DNA of 64,000 bases from Trichoderma breve (GCF_028502605.1 NC_079232.1:4526001-4590000), one strand, 5' to 3'; counted from the stretch's first letter, positions 33,380-45,232 are shown. Notes: generated by a model not told the origin, from the letters alone. Program-made: numbers and translations.

Positions 33380-36300
33380 TGTAAAGGCACTGATTGATGA
33401 TGCTAGCGGGAAAAAAGGATTGCTTCCGCAGCTGTGTAATATTTTTTTCTGCTTCTTGGCTTCAGGAGGTGTACCTCAGCCAATGAAGGGACAAGAAAAA
33501 AGGCGGCTCTGGTAGGGAGAGTAAGGAAGAGGATGGTTTTGAGAGCTTCGTAGTTTGGGGGGTGTAGAGGAAAAGAAAATTAAAACAGAGCTGGCCAGAA
33601 GACAATGCAAAGCAGAGAAGAAGAGCCGCAGAGGGCGATTGGGAGAGGAATGAATGAGGAAGATGGAAGATGGAAGACGAGAGATGGAAGAGGGGTGGAA
33701 TACGGGAAAAAGCAAAGGGTGAAGGAGAGGTTTAGGTTCTGAGGAGGAACGCGGATTGCAGTAGGAAGTGGAAAGGAACCTTGGTCGAACGGCAGGCTGG
33801 ACGGCCCTGAGAGATTGGCTGGTTGCGCTGCTGGGGAGCAGGCCATGGAGCAGGCCAGGGCCCCTAGTAGCACCTGGTCGGTGTCCCTAGCAATGGTCCC
33901 CTAGCAGTGCCTAGGCGTTCAGGTTAGCAGCAGAAGGGGGGTCTTGGGGGGGTGGAGGCTGGCCCTGGTGGAGGCGAATGGCGGGCCCGGATTGGGCGAT
34001 CGAGGGGGTGGTGAGCGGTTCAGGGCCCTTTTTGGGGGAGTGCTGTGAGGCTAGCAGGCACCAGCGTGCGACGAGAGGTACACGCGCGCCGGTAGAGGGT
34101 ACATTCACGAGCCCGGCGCTGCTTGATGCTTGATGCTGCTATCTGCTGTGAAAAGAAGCCAGACTGGTCCAGGCTTGTGCAAGGAGCGGCGGATCGGGTG
34201 CTTCAGCGGTCCAAGTGGCTTGCTAGATCCCCCTGCTGGTCCCTGGTTTAGCAGCAAACCAAAGGGGTGCGGAGCAAAAAGGCGAGAGGGAACACGGGGG
34301 AAAAAAGACACAAGAGCTTGAGGTATGGAGTTGGAAGTACATGGAAGCTGATAATGCTCGCCCAACACAAGATGATGGGGTCAGTAATGATATGATACAT
34401 TGTCGATAAGCAAAGTTTAGAGATTTCACAGCTTGAGACATCTTCTTACCAAGACAGGCATGTACTTCGTACGCAGTGCCACTTTGTACGATATGATGAA
34501 AGAGTGATTGAAAGAATTGAAGCACCAGAAAAAAAAAGGGCCGGCGGTTGATACCTGTACTCCACACAATCCGCAGTACCTGGTACTCCGCGACGGGGTA
34601 CTTGCAGCCGGACAGGAGGTCGGAGTGGCGCCTTGCCGCAGGGAGCTGCAAAGTGCATTTCAAGCAAGCATGGGGTTTTGACTAGCGCAGCTTGATTTCC
34701 CTATCACTCTCATTGACTGCTTTCAAGAGCGCGCGTAAAAGTGCCAGTCAGTGCTTTTTTGCCAATGCTTGCTTGTGCCTAATGTAGACCTCGATATGGT
34801 ACATACGCAGAGGAAAGGAGAACATAGGTACATGAATCTCTCTCTTGTGCTGTATGTTTTCCCTCTGTTTGTACAAGCATTGATTGGTACCGGCCATGTA
34901 CATCTGAAGTGGACGCCATGTGCTGCAGATACGGACCACGGCATGCGAACATTCACCAAATGTTTGTCCAACGTTGTTTGCATGGCATCCATCCATCAAA
35001 TGTCTGGGTTCAACTCGTCAAAGTACAAGTTACGGGTACTACTGTCGTAGTCTCAAAGTGCTAGCGTCCCCCCAGTACGAGCTCCCCATTTGCTTGATTT
35101 CACTTCATCTTCTCTCATATTTCACTCAAAAAAATCACCCTTTTTTGGCTTCTTCTCCCTTGCCCCCCCCCCTCCCTTGTCAACGCCCGGACCCCTTCCG
35201 GCCGCTTTGTCATGGCATCTCTTTCGTCCTCCCGTCTCGTTCTGATTCATGTTTGCCAGTCGCTCATCACATCACTGTGCAGCGACGGCCCAAAGTACTC
35301 CATACATGCGCGTCTGCCGCTGCAACTAACTCCCTAGGCCGTGCATGTGTCGAGGTGCGTTGTAGCATGTACCCCAGACCGCAGCCAGTCGGCATCGCAG
35401 CTTTCAATGCAAGGGCACGCGCCAGCGATGGAGGCAAAAAAAAAAAAAAAAATTAGAACGCGACACCCTCACGCATCCTTTACGGGGAGATATAAAGGTA
35501 CAGTAGCATCAGGCGGAATTACCACGGGCTGCTCGTACAGAGTTAGCACTGGCAAACCTGTGCCCAAAGTGGAGGACGATGTTATTAGCGCAACCCCCTT
35601 GCTTGCTGCTCGTCTGCGTTGTCTGCCTGTCCCAGCTTTGGAGTCTCTTCCGTTGTCTGTCGCCCTCTCCCTTTTGCTTCATTCCTCTTCTTTTCTTTGC
35701 ACGTTCCTTCAACAGCCGTAGATACTGGCTTCTCGAAGCTATAATTCGGTCGCCATGATCCGCATCCGTCCCCATCAAGAGACGGCGGCCGTTGTGCCTC
35801 GGTCTGCGAATCGGTCCAAGTGCACCATCGTAGTTCGTGTGGGGGGGCGTGAGCTCCATTTTGCGTCTGCCATTAATCAATTGATATTAGCTCCTCGCTT
35901 CCACCTTCACGGGCTGTTTTTTTCTCCGTGTGCTTCTCTCTTCCATTTCTTTATAATTTCAATATTCTTTTGCCGAATGGCTTACACGAGGTCCAAGCTT
36001 CTTTTCTTTCTTCAATTGCATCGAATGTCTTGTACACTAGCTTGGTCGGTTGAAGACAAAAGCCCATACAATATACACCCTGTGTACTACTAGTAGGTAC
36101 GGAGTGTGTACACCTACAGTCATTTCGGGCAAACATAGCTGCAACTAAGACAGAGATAAAGTATCAAGCTTTGACCGTAAATGCTTCACGATCAGCTCCT
36201 TTTCTCCCAACTTCTCCTTTCAAGGCTCACGGGCAGCAAAGACAAAGGATTCGCCAGATCCTCCATCTCTTTGACCAAGCACGTGCACTCTGACAGGCGA

Positions 36301-37350
36301 TATCCGTGATGTCCCCGTGCCTTAGATTTGGATGCCGTCTTTGACCGACAAAACCTCCTTTGACGTCGATGCCACCTTCGTCTTATTTCCGTCAATGACA
36401 TGCCCTCGTTCTTTGTAATGACCAGACCAAACAGGCAGGCCAGCCGTGACGTTGTGGCCAAAGTGCCAGCACAGACGGGTAGCATCAATCACTGCTGCTA
36501 CTACGAGTACTGCTCCGTACAACCATGTAGGCTCGACACTCACATGCTATTTTCAGCATTGATTGGCATCGCTGGCATTGGCCTCGAGATAAGCCAAGCG
36601 ATGTCTCTCTCGCTAAAGAAGTAGAAGCGAGCAATAAGAAAAGAAAATGGAAACAAAGTACAACCGGGTACCTGTAATATCCGGATTCACGTGGCGACCG
36701 TTAGTAGTGCCTTCCGTCGCACCAAAGACTGCAAGTTCTCCGATGCTCTACAGTACTTCTCTACACCATTCAACCGTACTTCTACCAAGCATCAACGTTG
36801 CTTCGTCTCGTCTGCCGTCGCGTCGCTTCTCGCTACCCAGCCCCTGGATTTGGTTCGGCAATCCAGAGTCCTTGTGCTCCGTATCGCCTCAGACATGGAG
36901 TTCTGGCCATAAGCGGCAGTGGCAGTATTACACGATGCTACGATACTCGCACGTACATACAACCTCTACATACCTACGAGAGAAGCAGGAAAAAAGATCC
37001 GGTCAATGTCGCGGCAACTCGAGCCGGTTCTTCCGCCGCTCGCGTTGCAAATTTAACGGCAGACAAGTTGGTGCTACTGCTACTTCGTACCTGGACATGT
37101 ATGTATAGCCGGGGTAAGCTGCTTGGTGATTCATGGGTGCTTGTTGAAAGCAGCACCCCCGGTCGTCAATTGCTGCCCGAGAGTGGCCTCTGCTCCTCGG
37201 ATGGCGCCATTCATAATCAAGAAAGTCCTGATGCTTGTCTCTCTTCGTTGCCGCCCCTGACGCATCAATCGCAGCTCGCTAGTGTACTCGCACTCCGTAC
37301 AGTCGCTGTGCTACCACTGCTAGCATCAATTACAGCTCGATTGCTACGCC

Positions 37351-37360
37351 GTACGAGTAC
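37351..37360 (+). repeat. GTACGAGTAC dispersed motif (representative copy)
   Basis: A 10-nt near-palindrome with two GTAC half-sites. Related copies lie at 20103-20111, 30928-30936, 36502-36510, 37525-37533, 39297-39305, 39312-39321, 55079-55088 and 56027-56035. A variant, TACTCCGTAC, occurs at 55697-55706 and 57511-57520. All are outside called exons. Confidence 0.7.
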
Positions 37361-37488
37361 TAGCACGATGGCCCGGTGGAGGTGCAATTACCTTAACTAC
37401 CCCTGCGCCAATCAAACTGGTCTCCAGTTCACTTCAACAATGAGACCATTTTCGACTTTCGCCCAAAGTGCGGAACCCGATTCGATCC

Positions 37489-37513
37489 ATGGATGAATGG
37501 ATGGATGGATGGA
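37489..37513 (+). repeat. ATGG tetranucleotide microsatellite
   Basis: ATGGATGAATGGATGGATGG: five to six ATGG/ATGA units in a row, in the gene-free region upstream of RAS1. Confidence 0.8.
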
Positions 37514-40500
37514 CAGTTGCTGGTGTACTCGTATTGGGCGTGTGTGCATGTGCTCCTCCATCTCGACCACATTCATGTCTTGGAGGTCTCACGGAGCCAT
37601 CAACCCCATCCAGTGAATGAATCCTACCTACATGGACTCGTACATCTGTTCCATGCCGGCTCTACTATTGCCGCCGACCGGAAGCAGGCTGCAGTTGGGG
37701 CAACACAGCACACGACTGGAGCTGCATCGCCAGGTCTGATATCATGCAGCCTCGCGTGGACTTTTGCAGGCGATTGGTATCGGGCGTGCATACAAACATG
37801 GGCGTGGATCAAAACCAAGTTGAGGTCTCTGTCATGCAGATGTTGAGACGGGCGGCAATGCGACCGGCAGGCCGACCCGATTACTCACATGCAACCTACT
37901 GTACAGTGTTGTTGGCCTCACGATAGAGGCTGAGGCAGCAGATCAAGCGCTTGATGAGCCTGTATTTGGTATTTGGTACACGTACGTCGCAGATGAAGCG
38001 CCAAAAAGAGGGCCCTGGTTGGACATTGTTGCCAACGACCAACATCACAGCCGCTCGACTCGAGCCAGTCTAAAACCTCGAAAATAGCAGATGCCGCCCG
38101 CTGCGAGGATGCTATGCCTACTAGCATCTCGACTACTGCTTGAAAGTGAGGAAATGATTGGGTCTTGGTGCATCTTGACGCGCGCGCTCGCACAACTACA
38201 CGAGCGAGTCAGGCTTCGTTTCCCAGCTCTGCGACACCAGCTTCTGTCTCGGAGCCCGTTTCGCCCGTCGAATCGTGAGCGAGTCGTGGCGCCGCAGTCC
38301 TCTTTTCGGTCCGGTGCCGATTTCTTGGGTCCCAGCCTAGACGATCCGTCGCAGGTGGATCGCGACTCTGTGAAGCCAATTTTATACGGAATGACCCTGG
38401 ACAACACTGGAGGCGTGGACGTCATTAGCAATTTGCCAGACCCGGCATCTGGGGTAAGCTTTTTCTTTTCATATTTTTTTTCTTCTTCTGTCACTTTTTT
38501 CAATGTCAATCATGTCTCTCAGGCGGACAAACTTTCGGGTTTTCTCGCTCTTCCATTTCTCTCTCTAATAGCCCCTGTCGTTCCCAGCACTATATTGACG
38601 AGTCAAGGGCTGTTGTTCTGACCCGACAGAGTAATTATATGTCCAGACTGATTATGCTACCGCATGCGTACTAAGACAACATGCACATATTATACATCTC
38701 GTGCTCCATCTGTACAGATAGAATGAACAGACTCCATACCCGAAGCTAGCATGGACCGCATCCTCGGGGAAGCTTCTGCTTGAATTGCCCTATCGCGTCC
38801 TTCGCATCTCATCTCAAGCAGCATCAGGCATCGGGCATGGATATATTCTTCCGCAATCAATTGAAATGAAGCTCAAGCCAAAAAGCTCCATCTCGCGCCA
38901 CTTATCGACCTTCTAGAATGATTGCTCTCCACATTCGACACCTCCACACGCACCGTCTCCACTGGCCTCTTCATCTCCCCTCCCGGTTGACCATTTGCCC
39001 CCTTGTCCCCCTTTTAGCCCTTGGCGAAAGCTCTTTTGCGCGAAAGTGCTACATGTTCAAGCATATTTGCGACCCAAAAACGTCATCAACAGTTGTACCT
39101 GTACCCGTAATACGGGGTACGACAGGCCGGTTCGATAAAGATTCTCATCGCAATAGTGTGTTTCCGATGATGCACCTGAATCTTTGTCTTGGCGCCCCCT
39201 CTCTGCCCTGCTGCAAATATCAATTGATTGTTTTTTAGCTTCATTATCAATTTGCAAAATTGGCGTATTTCGCTCAGCCATCACGAATCTCGCAGAGTAC
39301 GAGTATTACACGTACTCGTACTGTAGCATCGGATTACCACCCTACGTTGGCTTACTACCTGATACAGAGAACCAACATCCTATTCTGTAACTCGTACCTG
39401 CAGTACTGAAGAATCTAAAATCAGTGCCGATGTTACAGCTCAGGTAGTGGAAGTGCTGCTAGCTCAGCTGAGATGGTCCCAGCAACATATGTAAAACAGC
39501 TGGCCTCCGTCTAATAGCTGGTTTCATCAAAGTCAAGCCACGGCAAGCAGACTACGGGGATTTCGATATCAGCATGCACGTAATACGTTCATCCGCTCCC
39601 CCCCTCGCCGGATTTTTTTCTTCTTTTGCTCGATCCATAACTGCCGGACAGAGAGTGCCCAAATGGGGGAGCCAGTCAGATCCAAACTGGGCAGCTGCTC
39701 TTCTGCTGGGAGGCTGACAACGATGCAACTCTGGGGATCCATGATGATACGCAAAATGACTAAATTAGCACCAGTTCGTCACGTCCTTGGCTTGCGGTCG
39801 AGAAACGAGCCAAGTGGGGTTTGATCAGCGGTGATGGCTCTGAGCTGAGCTTTAGATGTGTCAGAGAGTTGCCGAGTATAAATGCCAGCTCGCAGCTTAC
39901 ACACGAAAGAAAATATGGAGGCATATTATCGAGGGCTTTAATATGAGCTCTCCGATCGTAGTTGAGAGAGATGACCAAGACAGAGAGAAACGTTAGATGG
40001 AGTGTAGGGAGAATAGCTGGAAGATGCCTCTCCATCCGCAGCATATACTCTACAGCCCGTATACACCGTTGGCGTAGCTACCCTGAGGCTGAAACCAAGA
40101 GCTATAGTCCAACCTACGTGTTTCCAATAGCTCAGCCATGCCACCATTTAGACATGTTTTAGCTGTAGGCTGAATCGTGGAGAAGATGGCACGAGCGTAA
40201 AACAGCGCCAGGCCCTCCAACACTTGGACCGAGCCATAGATGTATACTGGATATACACCCACTTAGTACCATCACCGTACTGTAGGCATCGCTCCTCCGC
40301 TACAGTACGCCTGTCTCGCGTCGTTGTGCGCCTATCTCTGGGGATTCTACAAGGGTTCTAATAGGCATCAATTACATCCTTGCCATGCCACGGGTTCTGG
40401 GTGAGACATTGACGGTTACTAGTCCGAACTGACACCAAAGCAGTGCCTTTCGCGATAGGGTCCGGGCGTTGTGGACTAGTACGAGTCGTAGAAGCTCGCT

Positions 40501-40671
40501 TCGGCAAAAGCCAGCAAGGAACAGACGAGAGGCGCGGTCCGAGACAGTGGAGGGAACGGTAGTAGAAGATTCATGTCCTCTCTTAGGGTAGGACAAGATT
40601 TGTATTTTGTGTTCTCTGTATAGAGGAGGATGTAATGCTACATACTAACGACGCTTGAGATGTCTTCTCGA

Positions 40672-42096
40672 CTAGAGCTTCTTCTCTGCCTCGTCGAGCT
40701 CGTCTTCTTTTGAGACACGCTTGCCCTGGACCGCCTCCTCTGCTTCCGCCACAAGGCTTTCCAGATAGTCCTTGTCCCTATGAAACCAAACATTAATTGG
40801 GGTTCTAGAAACCAGAGATGAAGATGTAGAGTGAGGACATACTTTCCAACCAGCGTAACGGTGTTTCGTTTCAAGCCCCATCGAGGATAGCTGCCTACTT
40901 TGACGCCGTGAGGCTTGGCCTTGGCTTCCAACTGGGTGAGGTACTCTGCTATCTCACTCTCTGGTAGAGGTGTGGAAATTAAGATTCGGTGAGTTTCTTT
41001 GCCCTCCAGTCTGGGGACGACGTGGGGCTTCAGTCCATCAAGCAGCTTTTGGACTATAAGATACGGAAAACACCTCATTAGCCCAGTTTCCTGTGGAAAG
41101 AAATAAAGGATTTGTCACTCACAGAGCAGCGGCACTCCTGGCAGGATATGCACATTCCGGTTGACAACCGCAACGGGAACCCACAGATCTTCCTTCGGGA
41201 AGATGAACTGCTCGCTCAGATCGCGGGATTCGTCTGTCGGGAGCTCCACCATGCGCAGCCTAGCCTTGAGGGCCGGCGAATCGACGTTCCAGTCAAAGTT
41301 GGGCTGCTTGGGGTGCGGTTTTGAGAGCTTCTTCATCTTCTCGTAGGCTTCTTGGTGGAGCTTGAGGGGGAGGTTGAAGGCCTTGGCGATGGACGGGTAA
41401 GTGATGTCGTCGTGCCTATGAGATTTGATGACTGCTGTGAGACGGGGGTTCTATAGATGACAGATAGAAGGGCATTCTTACGTTGGGCCGATGCCACCAC
41501 TAAAGAGTGTTCATGATGATTAGCAAGAGAACAAGATTCGATGTTTCAGTTCTGAGTGGTGAGTCGCTTACCTGGTGATGATAAAATCATAGCGGTTGCT
41601 CATTCGGCGCACGGCCTCCATGATTTCGCTCTCATCGTCTTCGATGACCTCGATACGCTTCAAGTTCTACACCGGCACATCACATAGGGTGTCAGCTCAT
41701 CAGGGTTCTCAAACACCAATATCGAGATGTAAGACTCACGATGCCGAGAGAAAAGCACCATTTTGCAAAGTATGCCGAGTTTGTCTGTGATTCCCGTCAA
41801 CTCACGCTCCCCCTCTCATTCTACCTCGGCATACTGACATCAACAGTCTATTTGTTTTTCAATTCCATTAGCTTCTCTTCATCTAGCTCAAATAACGCAG
41901 CTCATTTATCTCATACCTTTCCGCCCAGCACTTCATCGCCAATGATTAGGCATGCTGCCGTATGGATGGTGCTGCTTCCGGTGGCTGACATTCTCAGGGA
42001 AAAGGCGGCCGGTCGAGCGAAGGATTGGGTGATGAAGGAGGGAGATGTGGCTGTGAGTAAGCGATGAGTTGTAGCCTGTGATAGCCGCGAGAACAT
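40672..42096 (-). CDS. MoCF/CinA-type molybdopterin-binding-domain protein, probably mitochondrial
   Basis: Seven exons: complement(41917-42096, 41740-41784, 41572-41666, 41482-41499, 41123-41415, 40843-41053, 40672-40777), 315 residues, all in frame. Residues 1-35 are rich in Arg, Ser, Thr and Ala with no acids, as in a mitochondrial presequence; a second ATG at residue 35 would remove it. The MoCF fold follows: AACLIIGDEVLGGKTNSAYF, then IITSGGIGPTHDDIT, the MogA/MoeA/CinA signature that binds molybdopterin-like or adenylated substrates. The C-terminal part (LPGVPLLFQKLLDGLKP, GSYPRWGLKRNTVTLVGK) corresponds to the extension found in CinA-like proteins and in FLAD1, whose MPTb domain hydrolyses FAD. 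In fungi the exact substrate is unsettled. An 18-nt exon encodes GGIGP. It is divergent from GMF. Confidence 0.88.
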
Positions 42097-42669
42097 GGGT
42101 GAAAAGAGGTGGTGGAGATGGGAAGACGGGTAAGACGTCAAAGAGGCGTGAATGTCCTCTTATTCTCTTTTTATCTTTGCGTCTTAATTTGCTCTAATTG
42201 GGCATCAACAGCCTAAATGATAGAGAGAAGAAAGAGGGGTCAATTCCGTATTCAAATAGGTAATTCAAGATCAATTGGAATGGAAAATGAAAATTCAAGA
42301 GTCCGAGCTTCAAGCAAAAACCGGAACCCGCAGCGATGGGACAAAGAGGGCGCGTGAAGACGGCCCGTGACGCCATTTTTTTGCGGGCGAGGCCGGAAAG
42401 CCGCTGCGATGGATTACAACTGGATTATGTGGGGGAATAATCAATGGGCTTATAGCGGGGGTGACTTTTGGGGGGGAGCTTTTTATCAGGGCCGGAGCTA
42501 AAGTCTAAGGCGAGATCAAACTGCTATGTTAGGCTTCTGGAGGCATCAAATCCCGTCAAATCTCGTGCCACCTTTGGTCTACACTGGATTTGTATTGCTT
42601 CAATTCTCCCGGGAGGCTTGACATTACCAGCAGCAGCTTCTTTCCAGCTTCACAAACTCCTACCTAGCC
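42097..42669. promoter_or_regulatory. Shared upstream region of the MoCF-type gene and GMF
   Basis: About 570 bp between two divergent start codons. No separate gene is visible. I cannot assign specific factor sites. Confidence 0.5.
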
Positions 42670-43371
42670 ATGGCGAGTCCCTCCCATCACAACCCCGCCA
42701 TGTCGAAGATACCCCTCTAACTCGAGGGTAAAACAGGCTTCCGAATCCAGGCTCTACAACATCTCCGGCGAGACCAAAGAGCACTTGCGCAAGTTTCGCT
42801 TGACGACGTCTCGGGCGAGCAAGCCTCAAGCAGTTATATGTATGTACGTCGCGGTCCTCTCTCTTCTGTAGTTGTGGCGGTTGCAGCGAGAGTCATGGCT
42901 ATGGGGAGGAGAGAGTTGAACATACGATGCTAACTAGAGGCTTTTTGAAATGCATAGACCTGATTGATAAAACAACCCACGAAATCCACCAGGATGCAGA
43001 CAAGGTTACATACACATCCCTCGACGAGATCGCCGACGACCTGCCCGACCACGCCCCTCGATTCATCCTCCTCAGCTATCCCTTGACAATGGTGAGCCCG
43101 ATGCCCCTCCCTTTCCACGTGGACTCTACCTACCATATGCCGATATACATATTCAGCGTTGCTAACCAACTACTTCACTATGTAGCCCGACGGACGGTTA
43201 TCCGTACCCTATGTTCTGCTGTACTACCTCCCCATCACATGCAATGCCGAGACGAGGATGCTCTACGCCGGCGCCAAGGAGCTGATACGCAACACGGCCG
43301 AGGTGAACAAGGTTATTGATATAGAATCGACAGAGGATTTGGAGGAAGTTCCAACGCAGCTAACCACGTAG
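42670..43371 (+). CDS. Glia maturation factor (ADF/cofilin family, Aim7-like)
   Basis: Proposed exons 42670-42672, 42737-42839, 42958-43091 and 43186-43371 encode 141 residues, the normal GMF length. Exon 2 onwards is secure: ASESRLYNISGETKEHLRKF, TSRASKPQAVIYLIDK, FILLSYPLTMPDGRLSVPYV and MLYAGAKELIRNTAEVNKVI are GMF family blocks. The start is the odd part: the only arrangement I found that puts a Met directly before ASESRLY uses the ATG at 42670 followed at once by an intron with a GC donor (GCGAGT) and a perfect CTAAC branch point before CAG. Reading on from that ATG without splicing stops after 16 codons. GMF binds the Arp2/3 complex and removes branches from actin networks. It is convergent with NBP35. 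Confidence 0.88.
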
Positions 43372-43378
43372 AATTATT

Positions 43379-43390
43379 AATAAAATAAAA
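43379..43390 (+). terminator. AATAAA-type poly(A) element downstream of GMF
   Basis: AATAAAATAAAA lies 8 nt after the GMF stop in the 107-bp gap to the convergent NBP35 stop. It is a candidate only, as fungal poly(A) signals are loose. Confidence 0.4.
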
Positions 43391-43478
43391 CGGAGACTAT
43401 CGCATTTGCTATGCCTGATTTCGTTATTTATCCAATTATATACAATATTTTTTCCTTCTGTTCTGGTATTAGACAAGT

Positions 43479-44504
43479 CTATTCCGGCAGCACGCTCTTC
43501 TCATCCAAGCCCAGCTGCCGTCCTACATTCCTCACCACCTGCTTAAACGCAATACAAGCCGGGCTATCGGGGAACGAGTCAAAGAAGCTCTCTCCGTAAT
43601 CGCATGCCATGCGTATCCTCGGGTCCAGAGGCACCGACCCCAAGAACGGAATGTCCATCTCCTCCGCCAGCGCTCGACCACCACCTGTGCTGGCCTTGAA
43701 GATTTGGCTTTCGCCTTTGCAGTTGGGGCACACGAATGCGCTCATGTTCTCCGCCAGGCCCAGGATCCTGATGCCGGCCTTGCGGCAAAAGTCGATTTCC
43801 TTGCGCACGTCCAGCAGCGCAACCTCCTGCGGCGTTGTTACCACCACGGCGCCGTCAATCCCGCTCTCCTTTAGGAACGAGTTGACGCTCAGATGCTCGT
43901 CGCTCGTCCCCGGCGGCGTATCGACCAGTAGGAAATCCAATTCTCCCCACTCCACGTCCTTTAGAAACTGCTTAATCAGTCCATTCTTCTTCGGGCCTCT
44001 CCAGATGATCGCGGCATCTCTATCTGGCAGCATAAACTGTATTGACATGACCGCCAGGTTCTCCGTCACCCACACGGGCGACATGCCCGTAGCGCTGACG
44101 TGAATAGTCTCGTCCTCCACGCCCAGCATCTTGGCCGTGCTGGGGCCCGTAATGTCGGCGTCCATGACGCCCACCGTGCTGTCCGGGTTCGTTGAAAAGG
44201 CGTGAGCGAGAAGGTTGGTAAACGTGCTCTTTCCGACGCCGCCCTTTCCGCTTAGCACCAGAATCTTGTGCTTGACGTGCTCCAGCCGCGCCGTGATGAT
44301 CGGGATGTCTGGATCGGGACCCTTGGGGGCAGATGCGCAGATGGCCTGGTTAGGACAGCCATCGCATGATGATGCTGTTCCGGCACGCTCAGATTCGGGG
44401 CCTGGACAGTGTTCTGGCTCGGGAGCAACGAGCTGGGGCTTCTGTTTGAGAGGGTTGGCGAGGACGTCGGCGATGGCCTCGGGTTCCTCTAATGATGGCG
44501 CCAT
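43479..44504 (-). CDS. NBP35: Cytosolic Fe-S cluster assembly P-loop NTPase NBP35
   Basis: An intronless ORF of 341 residues. The N-terminal cysteines (33, 47, 50, 56: CPG..CDGC..C) form the ferredoxin-like 4Fe-4S site that distinguishes NBP35 from its partner CFD1, which lacks it. The deviant Walker A is [10 protein letters not shown] (about 85-94), followed by [21 protein letters not shown] and the C-terminal bridging pair CPNC (259-262) that holds a cluster between two subunits. NBP35-CFD1 is the scaffold of the cytosolic iron-sulfur assembly pathway and serves nuclear and cytosolic Fe-S proteins. The length, the start ([15 protein letters not shown]) and all the key residues fit a working protein. 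Confidence 0.97.
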   Translation of the reverse strand: MAPSLEEPEAIADVLANPLKQKPQLVAPEPEHCPGPESERAGTASSCDGCPNQAICASAPKGPDPDIPIITARLEHVKHKILVLSGKGGVGKSTFTNLLAHAFSTNPDSTVGVMDADITGPSTAKMLGVEDETIHVSATGMSPVWVTENLAVMSIQFMLPDRDAAIIWRGPKKNGLIKQFLKDVEWGELDFLLVDTPPGTSDEHLSVNSFLKESGIDGAVVVTTPQEVALLDVRKEIDFCRKAGIRILGLAENMSAFVCPNCKGESQIFKASTGGGRALAEEMDIPFLGSVPLDPRIRMACDYGESFFDSFPDSPACIAFKQVVRNVGRQLGLDEKSVLPE

Positions 44505-45161
44505 TGCGGCGGCTGGATGTATAAAGGTCCTAACTTGCAGTGATGGTCTGTTGTGGTTTCAACGGTCGCAAGATTCGGGTCCTTTCTTCTTGCGGAGTAG
44601 AGTGATGAAGTTCGTACTGGGTATCCAAGGTCCTATGATGTTGTATGAAGTGGGAGAATTGTTGATTCTTCGGGCCGGAATTGGAGGGTGGATGGAAGCT
44701 TAATAATGTGAGCTGCCTCAGTGGATAGCTGGAGTTGGTAATCCAGCCTGGCCGAGATCGGGATCACAACACAACAGCACTATTAGAGCTAGCGAATGAA
44801 AATATGAAGCAATGAACTCTGTAGAACTCTATGATATGATATTGAATCGCACCAATGCCGTGGGAGTTATGGAATATGAGGCCTTCGATTTTCATGAGAA
44901 TGATACAGGGTAAGAAGTGAAGACGCTGAATGCGCTAGCCATTAGACGCTATTCGCCACCTCTGAGTGTTCTTGTATAACGCTGACAGCGTTTATTCAAT
45001 AGACAATGGACCTTGAACAGATCTTTGAAGGTAGTAAAAAAAGAGCAAAAACAAGTTGAAACTCAAAAAGAGTCCAGGATGGTGAAACTGTTACCTGGAA
45101 ACTAATTATCGACTTGTTGTGGACATGGCAAAAAGAATTCCAAGAAAAAAGAAAGGATCTA
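44505..45161. other. Region between NBP35 and tRNA-Gln
   Basis: About 650 bp that includes the NBP35 promoter and leader. Sequence is mixed, AT-rich towards the tRNA end. No other gene is visible. Confidence 0.5.
45145..45150 (-). terminator. Pol III terminator of tRNA-Gln
   Basis: On the minus strand a TTTTTT run (AAAAAA on +) begins 12 nt beyond the 3' end of the tRNA gene, as expected for an RNA polymerase III stop. Confidence 0.75.
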
Positions 45162-45232
45162 GGTTCCAGAGGGAGTCGAACCCTCGCTGGCGGAATCAGA
45201 ATCCGCAGTCATAACCGTTAGACCATGGAACC
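45162..45232 (-). tRNA. tRNA-Gln (anticodon CUG)
   Basis: Read on the minus strand, the ends GGTTCCA and TGGAACC pair to a seven-base acceptor stem. The D arm contains TGGTCTAACGG, the anticodon arm is GCGGA-TTCTGAT-TCCGC (anticodon CTG, reading CAG) and the T arm is GAGGG-TTCGACT-CCCTC. No intron is present and CCA is not encoded. The gene is 71 nt, with the A and B boxes in the usual places. Confidence 0.95.

Larger units (their letters stand above)
33380..40671. other. 7.3-kb stretch upstream of RAS1 with no supported protein gene
   Basis: I checked both strands for conserved motifs and spliced ORFs and found none convincing; ORFs here are short, have mixed codon use and match nothing I know. 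It contains the RAS1 upstream region, an A17 run (35436-35452), an ATGG microsatellite (37489-37513), many copies of GTAC-spaced motifs (36.1-40.5 kb) and one well-formed intron-like segment at 38453-38521. Noncoding transcripts or a long RAS1 leader are possible. Confidence 0.5.

Noticed and set aside
38091..38621. 176-residue ORF as a protein gene
   Set aside because: No recognisable motif, weak codon pattern, and overlapping ORFs of similar size on the other strand; kept only as a low-interest finding.
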